From: Phycisphaeraceae bacterium
GTDB taxonomy: Bacteria > Planctomycetota > Phycisphaerae > Phycisphaerales > Zrk34
Assembly: GCA_028284925.1 (NCBI GenBank)
Contig: JANQQT010000007.1
Location: forward strand, 26,707 to 90,706
Reading direction: 5' to 3'
Length of the DNA: 64,000 nt
In this document: positions 9,011 to 17,621 of the stretch, piece after piece
How positions within the stretch are numbered: the first letter of the stretch is position 1
How the letters are laid out: each line of letters opens with the position of its first letter
The notes under the pieces: generated by a model
Told to the model about the DNA's origin: nothing
Database searches by the model: none
What the model saw: the letters and a program-made list of their open reading frames with translations, nothing else
Program-made: the position numbers and the translations under genes

Positions 9011-9967
9011 ATGCGTGAGTTGGCACTGTTACAACATATCTATGGAAACAATACGTTGCTCCCGGAATGTATTACCATCCCGCCGGGCGACGATATGGGT
9101 GGAATCCAAATCGGCGATACCCATTTGCTGGTCAGCACGGATCAGCTTATTGAAGATGTCCACTTTAATGCGCAGACGCCTTTGGAATTCATTGCCCGCA
9201 AGGCGGTGGCACGTAATCTTTCCGACGTTGCCGCTATGGCGGCGACGCCTGTTGGAGCCGTGGCGACAGCGTGTCTCCCCAAGCGAATGCATCAGGCTCA
9301 GGCTTATCAGTTGTGCGATGAGATGCGACGTTGGTCTGAGCGATACAGCTGCCCCTTGTTTGGAGGTGACATTGCCATCGCCGGCTCTAAGCTCCATATC
9401 GCACTTACCGTTTTTGCCAAACCCGGCGATAGGGGGGCTGTGAGGAGATCCGGAGCGGAACCGGGTGATATCGTTTTTGTTTCGGGGCAATTCGGGGGTG
9501 CATGGACTGGCCCATCCGGACCTGTCTCGCGTGATTTCACGTTTGAACCGCGTATTGAATTGGCCAGGAGATTGGCGGAGCATCCTGATTTTCAGGTTAA
9601 CAGCATGATCGACGTATCGGACGGATTGGCGCGGGATTTCAAGCGGATATGTGAGATGTCGGGCGTATTTGGCCAGCTCGATGGTTCGCTAGTCCCTGTT
9701 CATTCATCCGCTCATGTTGCGGCATCTGGTGATGGTCTGCCCGCATTCATTCATGCGCTTAAGGACGGTGAGGATTACGAGCTGTGTTTTACGGTTAGTG
9801 AGGAAGCGGCTTCAGGTGTGTTGAAGGAAATAGAGGGTGTTCCCATTACGCGCGTTGGGCGAATTCTTGAGACGGCTACCCGTCTACATGCCGGCGAGAT
9901 ACAAATTTTGGGTGTGGATGGTGAGATACTTTCGATCAATGATTTAGGCTGGGAACACCATATATGA
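9011..9967 (+). CDS. thiL: Thiamine-monophosphate kinase
   Basis: ATP-dependent kinase forming thiamine diphosphate, the active cofactor. The magnesium and nucleotide sites of the ThiL/PurM fold are visible: GDDMGG near residue 27, STDQLIEDVHF, NLSDVAAMAA, DVSDGLARD and GEDYEL. At 318 residues it is of normal length. The stop codon overlaps the start of the tsaE-yacG gene by 4 nt (ATGA type), so the two are translationally coupled. No other thiamine gene is present here. Confidence 0.94.
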   Translation: MRELALLQHIYGNNTLLPECITIPPGDDMGGIQIGDTHLLVSTDQLIEDVHFNAQTPLEFIARKAVARNLSDVAAMAATPVGAVATACLPKRMHQAQAYQLCDEMRRWSERYSCPLFGGDIAIAGSKLHIALTVFAKPGDRGAVRRSGAEPGDIVFVSGQFGGAWTGPSGPVSRDFTFEPRIELARRLAEHPDFQVNSMIDVSDGLARDFKRICEMSGVFGQLDGSLVPVHSSAHVAASGDGLPAFIHALKDGEDYELCFTVSEEAASGVLKEIEGVPITRVGRILETATRLHAGEIQILGVDGEILSINDLGWEHHI

Positions 9968-10638
9968 CAGACTCAGAGGGCGATACGCTAACCATTCAAA
10001 GTCACTCGGTGGAATCCACCGTTCAACTCGGGGAGAAAATCGGCCGAATCTGCCGGCCGGGTGATGTGATTGCGCTCATCGGGGAACTTGGAGCCGGCAA
10101 GACTCAATTCATACGAGGATTGGTAGGGGGGCTTAATGGCGACCCCCGACAGGTATCCAGTCCGACCTTTATCATGATGTGCGAGTACGAAGCGGACGTT
10201 CGTGTTGTCCATATCGACGCTTATCGGATTTCCGGACTATCGGACCTTGAGTCGATAGGTTATGGGGATGAGCTGCTTGGCAAGTCGATCGCAGCGATCG
10301 AGTGGGCTGATTTGATCGCGCGGGATCTTCCGGTTGACCATCTGGCCGTTGAAATTCAGCATGGCGAGAATGAGGCCAGATGTATTACGCTCATTCCCAG
10401 AGGTCCATGGCAAGCGAGACTTGTTCAATTTGATTTCAAGAGTGATTTAAGAGCGGGAGGAGTCAAGTCTGAACCGTGTCGCAAGTGCGGCCAACCGGCG
10501 TCAACGTCGGGGGCGCATTTCCCGTTTTGTTCAGAGCGTTGCCGTTTGGCGGATCTTAATAGCTGGTTTGAAGGCGAGAATAAAATTTCGCGTCCCATGA
10601 CTGAAGACGATCTTTATGGCGGCGAACAGTTACATTAA
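9964..10638 (+). CDS. tsaE: Fusion of TsaE (t6A synthesis ATPase) and a YacG-like zinc finger
   Basis: The first 155 residues are TsaE, the ATPase that works with TsaB, TsaC and TsaD to make threonylcarbamoyladenosine in tRNA: Walker A GELGAGKT at 40-47, SSPTF at 65-69, HIDAYR, and IEWAD at 112-116. The last 55 residues match the small YacG family (known in E. coli as a DNA gyrase inhibitor): Cys172-x2-Cys175 and Cys189-x3-Cys193 with FPFCSERCRLADLNSW between and after. The two are normally separate proteins. The joint is direct, with no stop or frameshift, and the zinc ligands are intact. It overlaps thiL by 4 nt. Confidence 0.85.
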   Translation: MTDSEGDTLTIQSHSVESTVQLGEKIGRICRPGDVIALIGELGAGKTQFIRGLVGGLNGDPRQVSSPTFIMMCEYEADVRVVHIDAYRISGLSDLESIGYGDELLGKSIAAIEWADLIARDLPVDHLAVEIQHGENEARCITLIPRGPWQARLVQFDFKSDLRAGGVKSEPCRKCGQPASTSGAHFPFCSERCRLADLNSWFEGENKISRPMTEDDLYGGEQLH

Positions 10639-10684
10639 ATGCAATTCAGAGTCCACGTTGAGAAGCCGATCGCCCTGAGTGAAT

Positions 10685-11170
10685 CTATTCGGGTGGCTGT
10701 TCGCCTGGTTTTACTCCAAAAATAAGCAATCGGTGACCAACCGGTTCGAGTCCTTTGGCTCGGCAAATTGCGTCACACAAATCGGAGATGGCATCGTCTT
10801 GAAATTCGATAATCTCATCGCTGGAGACGTTGACTACATAGTCAATTGGCTTCTGCCCATAGATAAGCTGGTAGTGCGACTGCTTGGAATCAATCAATAC
10901 CTCCTGAATGATACCGGCTTCAACGAGGTGCTTGATTGTTCTGTAGATGGTTGCTTTGGAAACCCGCTCCTCGGCCTGGTACATCTCCCAGAGTAATTCT
11001 TCAGCCTGAAACAGGCCTTCCTTGCCCATAACGGCGTCTAGAATCTTGGCCCGCTCGGCGGTGAATTTAAGACCGCGTTGCTTCAGAAATCGTCGAAAGA
11101 TACTACAAAGCGGCGGGAGTATGGCCTCCTCATTGGTGGAATTCGCGGAATTGTCTTCAAGTTCAGCCAT
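10685..11170 (-). CDS. Fur-family transcription regulator with altered metal ligands
   Basis: A Fur-fold DNA-binding protein of 161 residues. The N-terminal winged helix is typical (LTAER-type segment KFTAERAKIL, recognition region SKATIYRTIKHLVEAGI at 71-87) and the dimerisation half ends with HRLLIFG. The segment that in Fur, Zur and PerR reads HDHLICLDCGKIIEF is here IDYVVNVSSDEIIEF (109-123): both His and both Cys of the usual metal sites are gone. It may sense something else or be constitutive. The start at 11170 is set by GGAGGG about 5 nt upstream; the frame is open 42 codons further but without support. Confidence 0.85.
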   Translation of the reverse strand: MAELEDNSANSTNEEAILPPLCSIFRRFLKQRGLKFTAERAKILDAVMGKEGLFQAEELLWEMYQAEERVSKATIYRTIKHLVEAGIIQEVLIDSKQSHYQLIYGQKPIDYVVNVSSDEIIEFQDDAISDLCDAICRAKGLEPVGHRLLIFGVKPGEQPPE

Positions 11171-11471
11171 ATATCCCTCCAAGGCTGTCCGTGCACTGTG
11201 TTCCAGCCCATAGAAATTGCCTGCTGTGGCCCCATGTATAGGCGGGCGTGTCTCCGTATCGCAAACATCATAGCGTTGTGATAAGGTGTATCGCAAGGAA
11301 GGCTACGGGAAACAGGCCGGATCAAAAGTCCGATAATAACTGTTATGTTAAATCAGGCTCGTTTTGCGTGAAATCTCGTCTTTTGCGTGGCTTTTGGGGC
11401 TATCCACGTTTTCAGATCAAATTGCGTGCCTTCAAATTTGATTTGTCGCTATCGCAGGCCTTGGCTTACGT
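11171..11471. promoter_or_regulatory. Divergent regulatory region between Fur-like gene and CYTH gene
   Basis: These 301 bp separate two divergent genes. They contain an inverted repeat ATAAC-T-GTTAT (11336-11346), a plausible dimer site for the Fur-fold regulator, and three copies of TTGCGTG at 11364, 11383 and 11422, spaced 19 and 39 nt apart, that is, close to one and two units of 19-20 bp on the same face of the helix. No good -35/-10 pair or terminator was identified. Confidence 0.35.
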
Positions 11472-12005
11472 ATGCCACTCGAGATAGAAATTAAGATGAA
11501 GGTCGATGATCTGGATGCGATTGAACGACGCGTCATTGATGCCGGTGGAGAATTTGTCGCTGATATGTTGGAGAAGAATACGTACTTTGATTCGCGGGAC
11601 CGAGCATTCACGGGCGCGGATCAAGGCTTGCGTATACGTCAGGAGTTTGGGGCCTCCGATGGTTCGCTTCGCCAGACGGTAATGACTTATAAGGGGCCGC
11701 GCGAGCCCGGGTTGACCAAGAAGCGAGAAGAGATTGAATTTGCGCTCGATCATGCTGAGGCTGCGACTGAGATTTTGGAAAGACTGGGATTCGGTATTAG
11801 TCTGGCGTTTGAGAAAAGCCGCAAGAGATATCGGCTTGCAGATTGTATAATTGAGTTGGACATTTTGGAGGCTTTGGGGCGATTTGTGGAGATTGAAGGA
11901 CCTTCTGACGAAAGTGTCCTTGCGATGCGTGACAGGCTTGGCCTTGCTGATTTCGAAGTGGTATCGAAGGGTTATGCTGCGTTGGTCGCTCAATCGAATC
12001 TGTAG
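11472..12005 (+). CDS. CYTH-domain protein (CyaB / thiamine-triphosphatase-like)
   Basis: A 177-residue CYTH (triphosphate tunnel metalloenzyme) protein. The hallmark ExExK motif is at residues 4-8 (EIEIK), followed by the Arg/Lys/Glu-rich strands LRIRQEF, LTKKREEIEF and the Glu-rich VEIEG that line the tunnel. Members act on triphosphate substrates: class IV adenylate cyclase, thiamine triphosphatase or tripolyphosphatase. The length and the motif YFDS near residue 40 are closest to the CyaB class, but substrate cannot be told from sequence. It stands alone, divergent from the Fur-like gene. Confidence 0.85.
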   Translation: MPLEIEIKMKVDDLDAIERRVIDAGGEFVADMLEKNTYFDSRDRAFTGADQGLRIRQEFGASDGSLRQTVMTYKGPREPGLTKKREEIEFALDHAEAATEILERLGFGISLAFEKSRKRYRLADCIIELDILEALGRFVEIEGPSDESVLAMRDRLGLADFEVVSKGYAALVAQSNL

Positions 12006-12250
12006 AAGGCGTGTTGTGCTTCGTTTTGAGGGCCCCTTTCGCGGCCGGGCCTGGATGTCGTGCAAATGTCAATATGTAATCAAAGTATTACATTTGTAAT
12101 AAGATGATAGACCGATTGAAATTGCCATTATGCTTTTTGCGGTGATCGATTCGAACGGAATACAATCTTTGCCGATATGCTGTGGACGGGAAATGAAGTG
12201 GTGAGCAGGCTATGTTCTGTTCCTTGATAAAGGAGTTCAATCAGGTACTT

Positions 12251-14089
12251 ATGACGGCAATTCTTGGCATATCCGCGTTTTATCATGATTCGGCTGCTGC
12301 GTTGGTGGTGGATGGGGATATCGTTGCTGCTGCGCAGGAAGAGCGGTTTACGCGCAAAAAGCATGATCATGAGTTTCCGGTCAACGCGATCGAGTATTGT
12401 CTTGATGAAGCGGGGTTGACGCCTGAGCAGTTGGATTACGTTGGTTTCTACGACAAGCCTTACCTTAAGTTTGAGCGCCTGCTGGAAACTTATCTGGCGT
12501 TTGCGCCGATTGGATTCCGCTCATTTATGCGTGCGATGCCGCTTTGGCTAAAACAGAAGCTCCATTTGCCTCGGGAGATGCGGAAGGCGCTGAAGGGTGC
12601 GTATAAGAAGCGATTTGTTTTTACGCAGCATCATGAGTCTCACGCCGCCAGTGCGTTCTTTCCATCTCCTTTTGAGGACGCCGCCATTCTTACGCTTGAC
12701 GGTGTTGGCGAGTGGGCGACCACGAGTTACGGTGTCGGTCGTGGGAACAAGATTGAACTCACGCACGAGCTTCGTTTCCCTCATTCCCTGGGCCTTCTGT
12801 ATTCTGCATTTACTTACTTCACCGGATTTCGTGTTAACAGTGGTGAGTACAAGTTGATGGGGCTTGCTCCCTATGGTGAACCGAAGTATGCCGAGATTAT
12901 GCTGGAAAAGCTCATTGACCTGAAAGACGATGGTTCATTTCGACTGGATTTGTCCTATTTCAATTATTGCCAGGGTCTGACGATGACCTCGCGGAAAATG
13001 AATCGACTTTTTGGGCATGGTCCGCGCGAGGCTGAGTCTCGTATTACGCAGGAAGAGATGGATATCGCGGCATCGATCCAGAAGGTCACAGAAGAGGCGA
13101 TGCTTAAGGCCGCATCACACCTGCATGATACTACGGGACTGAAAAACCTTGTGCTTGCCGGCGGAGTAGCTCTCAATTGTGTCGGGAATGGTCGTATCCT
13201 ACGCGAGTCGCCTTTCGATGAAGTTTGGATTCAACCTGCAGCGGGTGATGCGGGCGGAGCACTGGGTGTTGCCACATTCATCTGGCATCAGCTCCTCGAC
13301 CATAAGCGGGTGGTGAATAAGAATGACAGTCAGAACGGATCGTTGCTTGGACCTGACTTTGATGAGGACAGTATCAAGAGTTTTCTGGATTCCAAAGATG
13401 CTGTGTATCGCCAATTTGAGAACGAAGATGACATGTGTGAGTTTGTGTCCGAACAGATCGCAAACGAACAGGTGGTTGGGTGGATGAATGGGCGTATGGA
13501 GTTCGGCCCGCGAGCACTAGGTTCTCGCAGCATCATTGGTGATGCGCGCAGCGAGAAAATGCAATCCGTGATGAACCTTAAGATTAAGTTCCGGGAGTCG
13601 TTCAGGCCGTTTGCCCCGACTGTTCTTCGAGAGCGTGTCGACGAGTTTTTTGAAATGCGTAAGAACGAGGCAAGTCCTTACATGCTTCTCGTCGCACCGG
13701 TACAGGAAAGTATTCGCACAACCACGAACGGTGAGCAGGACGATCTTGAAGGTATTGAAAAGCTCAAGGTCTCGCGATCTGAGATACCTGCTGTGACTCA
13801 CGTCGACTATTCCGCGCGGGTTCAGACGGTTGAGCCGAATCGCAATGGGGCGTACTACAAGGTCATTAAGAAGTTTGAAGAAAAGACCGGCTGCCCGGTC
13901 ATTATAAACACCAGTTTTAACGTGCGCGGCGAGCCGATCGTTTGCGAACCGTCCGATGCCTATCACTGTTTTCTTGGGACGAATATGGACGTGCTGGTCA
14001 TTGGCCATTACGTTTTAATTAAGAGTGAACAGAAGGACGCCAAGGAGATTGACGTTGAGTCTTATCTTGGCAAATTCAAGTTGGATTAA
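12251..14089 (+). CDS. Carbamoyltransferase (NodU/CmcH/SxtI family)
   Basis: A 612-residue O- or N-carbamoyltransferase. These enzymes make carbamoyl-adenylate from carbamoyl phosphate and ATP and pass the carbamoyl group to a small-molecule or sugar hydroxyl. The N-terminal TsaD-like domain begins ILGISAFYHDSAAAL and has HHESHAASAFF (iron-binding histidines); the C-terminal domain has GRMEFGPRALGSRS and NTSFNVRGEPI. ATG at 12251 has AGG 5 nt upstream; the frame opens 13 codons earlier. It leads a four-gene set with SxtJ, DUF5989 and SGNH proteins, which suggests a membrane-linked acceptor. The 245 bp before it show no other gene. Confidence 0.93.
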   Translation: MTAILGISAFYHDSAAALVVDGDIVAAAQEERFTRKKHDHEFPVNAIEYCLDEAGLTPEQLDYVGFYDKPYLKFERLLETYLAFAPIGFRSFMRAMPLWLKQKLHLPREMRKALKGAYKKRFVFTQHHESHAASAFFPSPFEDAAILTLDGVGEWATTSYGVGRGNKIELTHELRFPHSLGLLYSAFTYFTGFRVNSGEYKLMGLAPYGEPKYAEIMLEKLIDLKDDGSFRLDLSYFNYCQGLTMTSRKMNRLFGHGPREAESRITQEEMDIAASIQKVTEEAMLKAASHLHDTTGLKNLVLAGGVALNCVGNGRILRESPFDEVWIQPAAGDAGGALGVATFIWHQLLDHKRVVNKNDSQNGSLLGPDFDEDSIKSFLDSKDAVYRQFENEDDMCEFVSEQIANEQVVGWMNGRMEFGPRALGSRSIIGDARSEKMQSVMNLKIKFRESFRPFAPTVLRERVDEFFEMRKNEASPYMLLVAPVQESIRTTTNGEQDDLEGIEKLKVSRSEIPAVTHVDYSARVQTVEPNRNGAYYKVIKKFEEKTGCPVIINTSFNVRGEPIVCEPSDAYHCFLGTNMDVLVIGHYVLIKSEQKDAKEIDVESYLGKFKLD

Positions 14090-14127
14090 CGTCGCGGACG
14101 TGACCGTCCTACCGGATATGCAACATC

Positions 14128-14538
14128 ATGATTGATCTGAATCTCAATCCAAGTAAGAAGGACCTCCGCTGGTTTGGCGTGATGTTTGCTGTGTTTGCAG
14201 GGATCGTGGGTGTGATTGCCATTTGGCAATTTGATGCGCCGACCGCTGCGAAATGGATATGGATCGTTGGCGTATCGATCGGGGTGTTGTATTACATTCT
14301 GCCCCCCTTCCAGCGTTACTTTTTTGTCGGCTGGATGTTGCTAGCCTTCCCTATTGGATGGGTGATTTCTCATCTCATTCTGGGCGTGGTGTATTACCTG
14401 ATTCTCACGCCGATCGGCCTCGTGATGAAACTCTTGGGGCACGACCCGATGCAGCGTAAGATAGATCGGGAAGCGGATACGTACTGGCAGGCGCACAAGC
14501 CCACGACGGAGCCGGGCCGGTATTTCAGGCAGTTTTGA
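14128..14538 (+). CDS. SxtJ-family membrane protein
   Basis: A 136-residue membrane protein of the family named after SxtJ of the saxitoxin cluster, where it also lies next to a carbamoyltransferase. The N-terminus NPSKKDLRWFG is typical of the family; there are three or four hydrophobic segments between residues about 15 and 100, and the C-terminal cytoplasmic tail ends in a segment like KPTTEPGRYFRQF. Its biochemical role is not established. It follows the carbamoyltransferase by 38 nt and precedes the DUF5989 gene by 20 nt, so all are probably one operon. Confidence 0.85.
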   Translation: MIDLNLNPSKKDLRWFGVMFAVFAGIVGVIAIWQFDAPTAAKWIWIVGVSIGVLYYILPPFQRYFFVGWMLLAFPIGWVISHLILGVVYYLILTPIGLVMKLLGHDPMQRKIDREADTYWQAHKPTTEPGRYFRQF

Positions 14539-14558
14539 TTGCAATCGGAGTGATAACG

Positions 14559-14798
14559 ATGTCGGACGAACAGGTCAATGATGACAAGCGCGAAGGCGAG
14601 GAGTCGAATGATTCGGCCAACGAGTTTGCGCGTGAGGCGGAAGGGAAGCATAAAGGCATCGTCAGTGAATTTACTGCGTTTCTCATTGAGAACAAAGCAT
14701 GGTGGCTCGCCCCGATCGTGATTGCCCTGCTGCTTCTGGGTGTGCTGGTCATTCTGGGCGGCACGAATGCTGCGCCATTTATCTACACGCTGTTTTGA
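14559..14798 (+). CDS. DUF5989-family small membrane protein
   Basis: A 79-residue protein with an acidic, probably disordered N-terminal third and one transmembrane helix in the C-terminal half. The family signature is clear: ENKAWWLAPIV, the helix, then GGTNAAPFIYTLF at the very end. DUF5989 proteins are constant companions of SxtJ and carbamoyltransferase genes, but their function is unknown; a small subunit or anchor of the complex is an inference. GGAG lies 8 nt before the ATG at 14559. Confidence 0.85.
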   Translation: MSDEQVNDDKREGEESNDSANEFAREAEGKHKGIVSEFTAFLIENKAWWLAPIVIALLLLGVLVILGGTNAAPFIYTLF

Positions 14799-14861
14799 GG
14801 TCTTTCTTACGAAGCCAATCTATGGGGTTTGAAATTGCAGATTGACCAAAAAGGAGTGTGC

Positions 14862-16190
14862 ATGTCAGTTGATGAGGCGATTGATGCGGGCGGTGGAAGG
14901 TTGAAGGCCGGCGTAGCGTGGGGAATTTTTCTCCTCCCCATACTCATTCACTTCGCTCTACTTTTGCTCGGCGCGATGATTACGGAGAGCGTTTTTGAAT
15001 TGACAGGACTGGATCTATTTGTTTATGGCCTGACGCTTGTCTATCTGATTATTGGCGGATGGGTCATGGCCAAGCCGTGTCGTCGCCCGAAGTTTCTTCT
15101 TTTGGCCTATTCGACGTTCGCATCATTATTCGTTTTGGAGTACGCTTTGCGCGCCACACTCGACGCCGAGGTCGTTTTACCGATGGTTCCCGGTCGTACG
15201 ATCCTGACGCCCAAGAAAGGGCTCATGGCGGGTATTGAGGGCAGGGTTCAGTTTACGGTCAATTCGCTGGGCTTGCGTGGGCGTGAAACGGAACCGGAAT
15301 CCAATGATATCAACATCCTTGCGGTGGGAGGGTCGACGACCGAATGTCTTTATGTGACTGACGAGCAAAGCTGGCCGTGGGTACTGGAAACACAACTTTC
15401 CAAATCACTGGACAAAAAAGTCTTTGTCGCCAATGCGGGCAAGAGCGGACACTTCACCCTTCATCACGATTACCTGATTCGACACTATCGGCATATCCGG
15501 CAATTCGACTACGTGCTGCTTATGGTCGGGATCAACGATATGTTCAAGATGCTTCATCGGAACTATCGTCGTTCGGTCGAGCGTGCACCGAAGCAAGTTT
15601 TTGAGGGCGCCCATGTTCCGCCACATATCGCCACAAGCGACCTTTACTATCGCCGATCGTACATGGCGTATCTGCTGACGCGTCCCAAGGATGAAGAAAT
15701 CGACGATGAAAACATCGTTCAGGACGAATCCGGAGCGTGGATTGCGGACCTGCGCAAGGCTCGCGAGAAAATGCTCAAAACTCAACGTCTTGTTAAGCCT
15801 TATCAGCGTCTATCCAAGCTGCTGAAGGTTTATCGTGTCAACCTTAAACAGTTGATCCAGACGTGCAGAGACCAGGGTGTCGAGCCTGTTTTTATGACGC
15901 AGCCAACTATTTATCGCAGCCCCCTACCGCGAGAGATTCACCATATGCTTTGGCTGTTCCACGGGAACGCCTATTCCGTGGAAGCATTGGAGGTCATGAT
16001 GCGGGCATACAACGATACGCTGACCAATGTCTGCAAGGATGAAAAGGTTGTTTGTATTGATATGGCGACGAAAATTGAAAAGGACCTGGGCTCATTTTAC
16101 GACGATTGCCATTTCAATCCTTCCGGTTGCCAGCGTGTGGCGAATGTATTGGAAGACTACTTTGTCAATCGCCTGAAACGCCCGGATTAA
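14862..16190 (+). CDS. Membrane-anchored SGNH/GDSL hydrolase
   Basis: A 442-residue protein with three N-terminal hydrophobic segments (about residues 18-105) followed by an SGNH hydrolase domain: nucleophile motif GGSTTE, NAGKSG (block II), GIND (block III) and DDCHFNPSG with the catalytic Asp and His (block V). Such enzymes add or remove acyl groups on glycans or lipids. As the last gene of the carbamoyltransferase-SxtJ-DUF5989 set it may process the same acceptor. AAGGAG lies 5 nt before ATG 14862; the frame is open 11 codons further upstream without a ribosome site. Converges with hslU. Confidence 0.85.
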   Translation: MSVDEAIDAGGGRLKAGVAWGIFLLPILIHFALLLLGAMITESVFELTGLDLFVYGLTLVYLIIGGWVMAKPCRRPKFLLLAYSTFASLFVLEYALRATLDAEVVLPMVPGRTILTPKKGLMAGIEGRVQFTVNSLGLRGRETEPESNDINILAVGGSTTECLYVTDEQSWPWVLETQLSKSLDKKVFVANAGKSGHFTLHHDYLIRHYRHIRQFDYVLLMVGINDMFKMLHRNYRRSVERAPKQVFEGAHVPPHIATSDLYYRRSYMAYLLTRPKDEEIDDENIVQDESGAWIADLRKAREKMLKTQRLVKPYQRLSKLLKVYRVNLKQLIQTCRDQGVEPVFMTQPTIYRSPLPREIHHMLWLFHGNAYSVEALEVMMRAYNDTLTNVCKDEKVVCIDMATKIEKDLGSFYDDCHFNPSGCQRVANVLEDYFVNRLKRPD

Positions 16191-16204
16191 GTGTTTTTAA
16201 TTGA

Positions 16205-17560
16205 TTAGAGAACAAAGCGCGATAAATCTTCGTCATCCACAATGGAACTCAATCTTTCTTTGACCATCGCCTGCGTAATCGTGATTTTTTTCTTGCCTGA
16301 TTTGGCCAGCTCCGGAGCGTCAAAACTGATTGGCTCAAAGAGCTTTTCCATGATGGTCATCAGACGCCTGGCCCCGATGTTTTCCATCCGCTCATTGGCC
16401 TGAGCCGCCAGCGACGCCATTTCCTGGATGGCTTTTTTCTGGAAGGTGATTTTCAATCCTTCGGTGCCCAATAGTGCCTGTTGCTGCGTCGTCAAAGCGT
16501 TGTGCGGTTCAGTCAGAATACGAACGAAGTCTTCCTTCGATAGAGCCGACAATTCCACACGAATTGGGAATCGCCCCTGTAGCTCCGGCATCAAGTCCGA
16601 GACGGATGCCGAATGGAACGCTCCTGCGGCTATGAAGAGAATGTGTTCCGTATTCACTGCCCCATGCCTGGTCGTCACGGTTGAACCTTCAACAATTGGC
16701 AGGAGATCCCGCTGAACCCCCTGCCGCGATACATCAGGTCCGCTCTTTCCACCGCCTTGCGAATTGGTAGCGACCTTGTCGATCTCATCTATAAATACGA
16801 TTCCCGCTTGCTCGGTCCGCTCTATCGCCTCGGCATTTACCTTGTCACGATCCAGCATGTCTTCTGTTGCCTGATGAAGCAATACCTCACGGGCTTCGGA
16901 AATCGGCATGCGACGGGAGGAAGACTGGTCGGGTATCAGAGACTCAAACATCTTGGACATGTCCGGGTCCATCTGGTCCAGTCCCATGTTGGAAAACATT
17001 GTGACCGGCATCATCTTTGAATGGATATTGACCTCAACCTCTTCATCATCGAGCTTTCCGGCAGCAAGTTGCTCACGCAGACGGTTGCGCGTTCGCTCTC
17101 GTCGCTCGAGGGTTTCGGCATCGGCTTCAAAATCTTCGACCCCTGAATCCGGTAGAAGAAGATCTACCAACTGCTCTTCCACATTCCACTCCGCTTCGCG
17201 CTGCACGGTCTCGGCGTGCTCAGCACGCACCATGGAAATAGCCTGTTCCAAAAGATCCCGGATCATGGATTCGACATCGCGTCCGTGATAACCCACTTCG
17301 GTAAATTTCGAAGCTTCGACCTTGATAAAAGGCGCGCCTGTTAGCGTGGCGATACGACGTGCAATTTCGGTTTTCCCCACGCCGGTCGGGCCGATCATGA
17401 TGATGTTTTTTGGACTAATTTCCTTGCCCAAGTCCGGATCAAGCTGTTGCCTTCGCCAGCGATTTCGAATGGCTACTGCGACGGCGCGCTTGGCCTCAGC
17501 CTGGCCGATGATATAGAGGTTCAATTGGTCCACGATCTCTTTGGGTGTCATTTCATGCAT
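16205..17560 (-). CDS. hslU: ATP-dependent protease ATPase subunit HslU
   Basis: AAA+ unfoldase of the HslUV protease. Walker A GPTGVGKT, Walker B VFIDEIDK, the pore motif region TEVGYHGRDVE, a full I-domain (about 110-240) and the C-terminal end LSRFVL needed for docking to HslV are all present in 451 residues, the usual length. No hslV lies beside it, although hslVU is normally an operon. It is downstream of murA and the acyltransferase gene on the same strand (61 nt gap). A TATTAT hexamer is 8 nt before the ATG; ATG is repeated at codon 4. Confidence 0.95.
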   Translation of the reverse strand: MHEMTPKEIVDQLNLYIIGQAEAKRAVAVAIRNRWRRQQLDPDLGKEISPKNIIMIGPTGVGKTEIARRIATLTGAPFIKVEASKFTEVGYHGRDVESMIRDLLEQAISMVRAEHAETVQREAEWNVEEQLVDLLLPDSGVEDFEADAETLERRERTRNRLREQLAAGKLDDEEVEVNIHSKMMPVTMFSNMGLDQMDPDMSKMFESLIPDQSSSRRMPISEAREVLLHQATEDMLDRDKVNAEAIERTEQAGIVFIDEIDKVATNSQGGGKSGPDVSRQGVQRDLLPIVEGSTVTTRHGAVNTEHILFIAAGAFHSASVSDLMPELQGRFPIRVELSALSKEDFVRILTEPHNALTTQQQALLGTEGLKITFQKKAIQEMASLAAQANERMENIGARRLMTIMEKLFEPISFDAPELAKSGKKKITITQAMVKERLSSIVDDEDLSRFVL

Positions 17561-17568
17561 GGGAAGGC

Positions 17569-17574
17569 ATAATA
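17569..17574 (-). promoter_or_regulatory. -10-like hexamer TATTAT before hslU
   Basis: On the minus strand TATTAT ends 8 nt before the hslU ATG and there is no Shine-Dalgarno in between; a near-leaderless start would follow if it is used. Confidence 0.4.
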
Positions 17575-17621
17575 GCAGACGGACCCGATGGATCGAATGT
17601 TCTTGTGTTTGAGGCTTAGAT

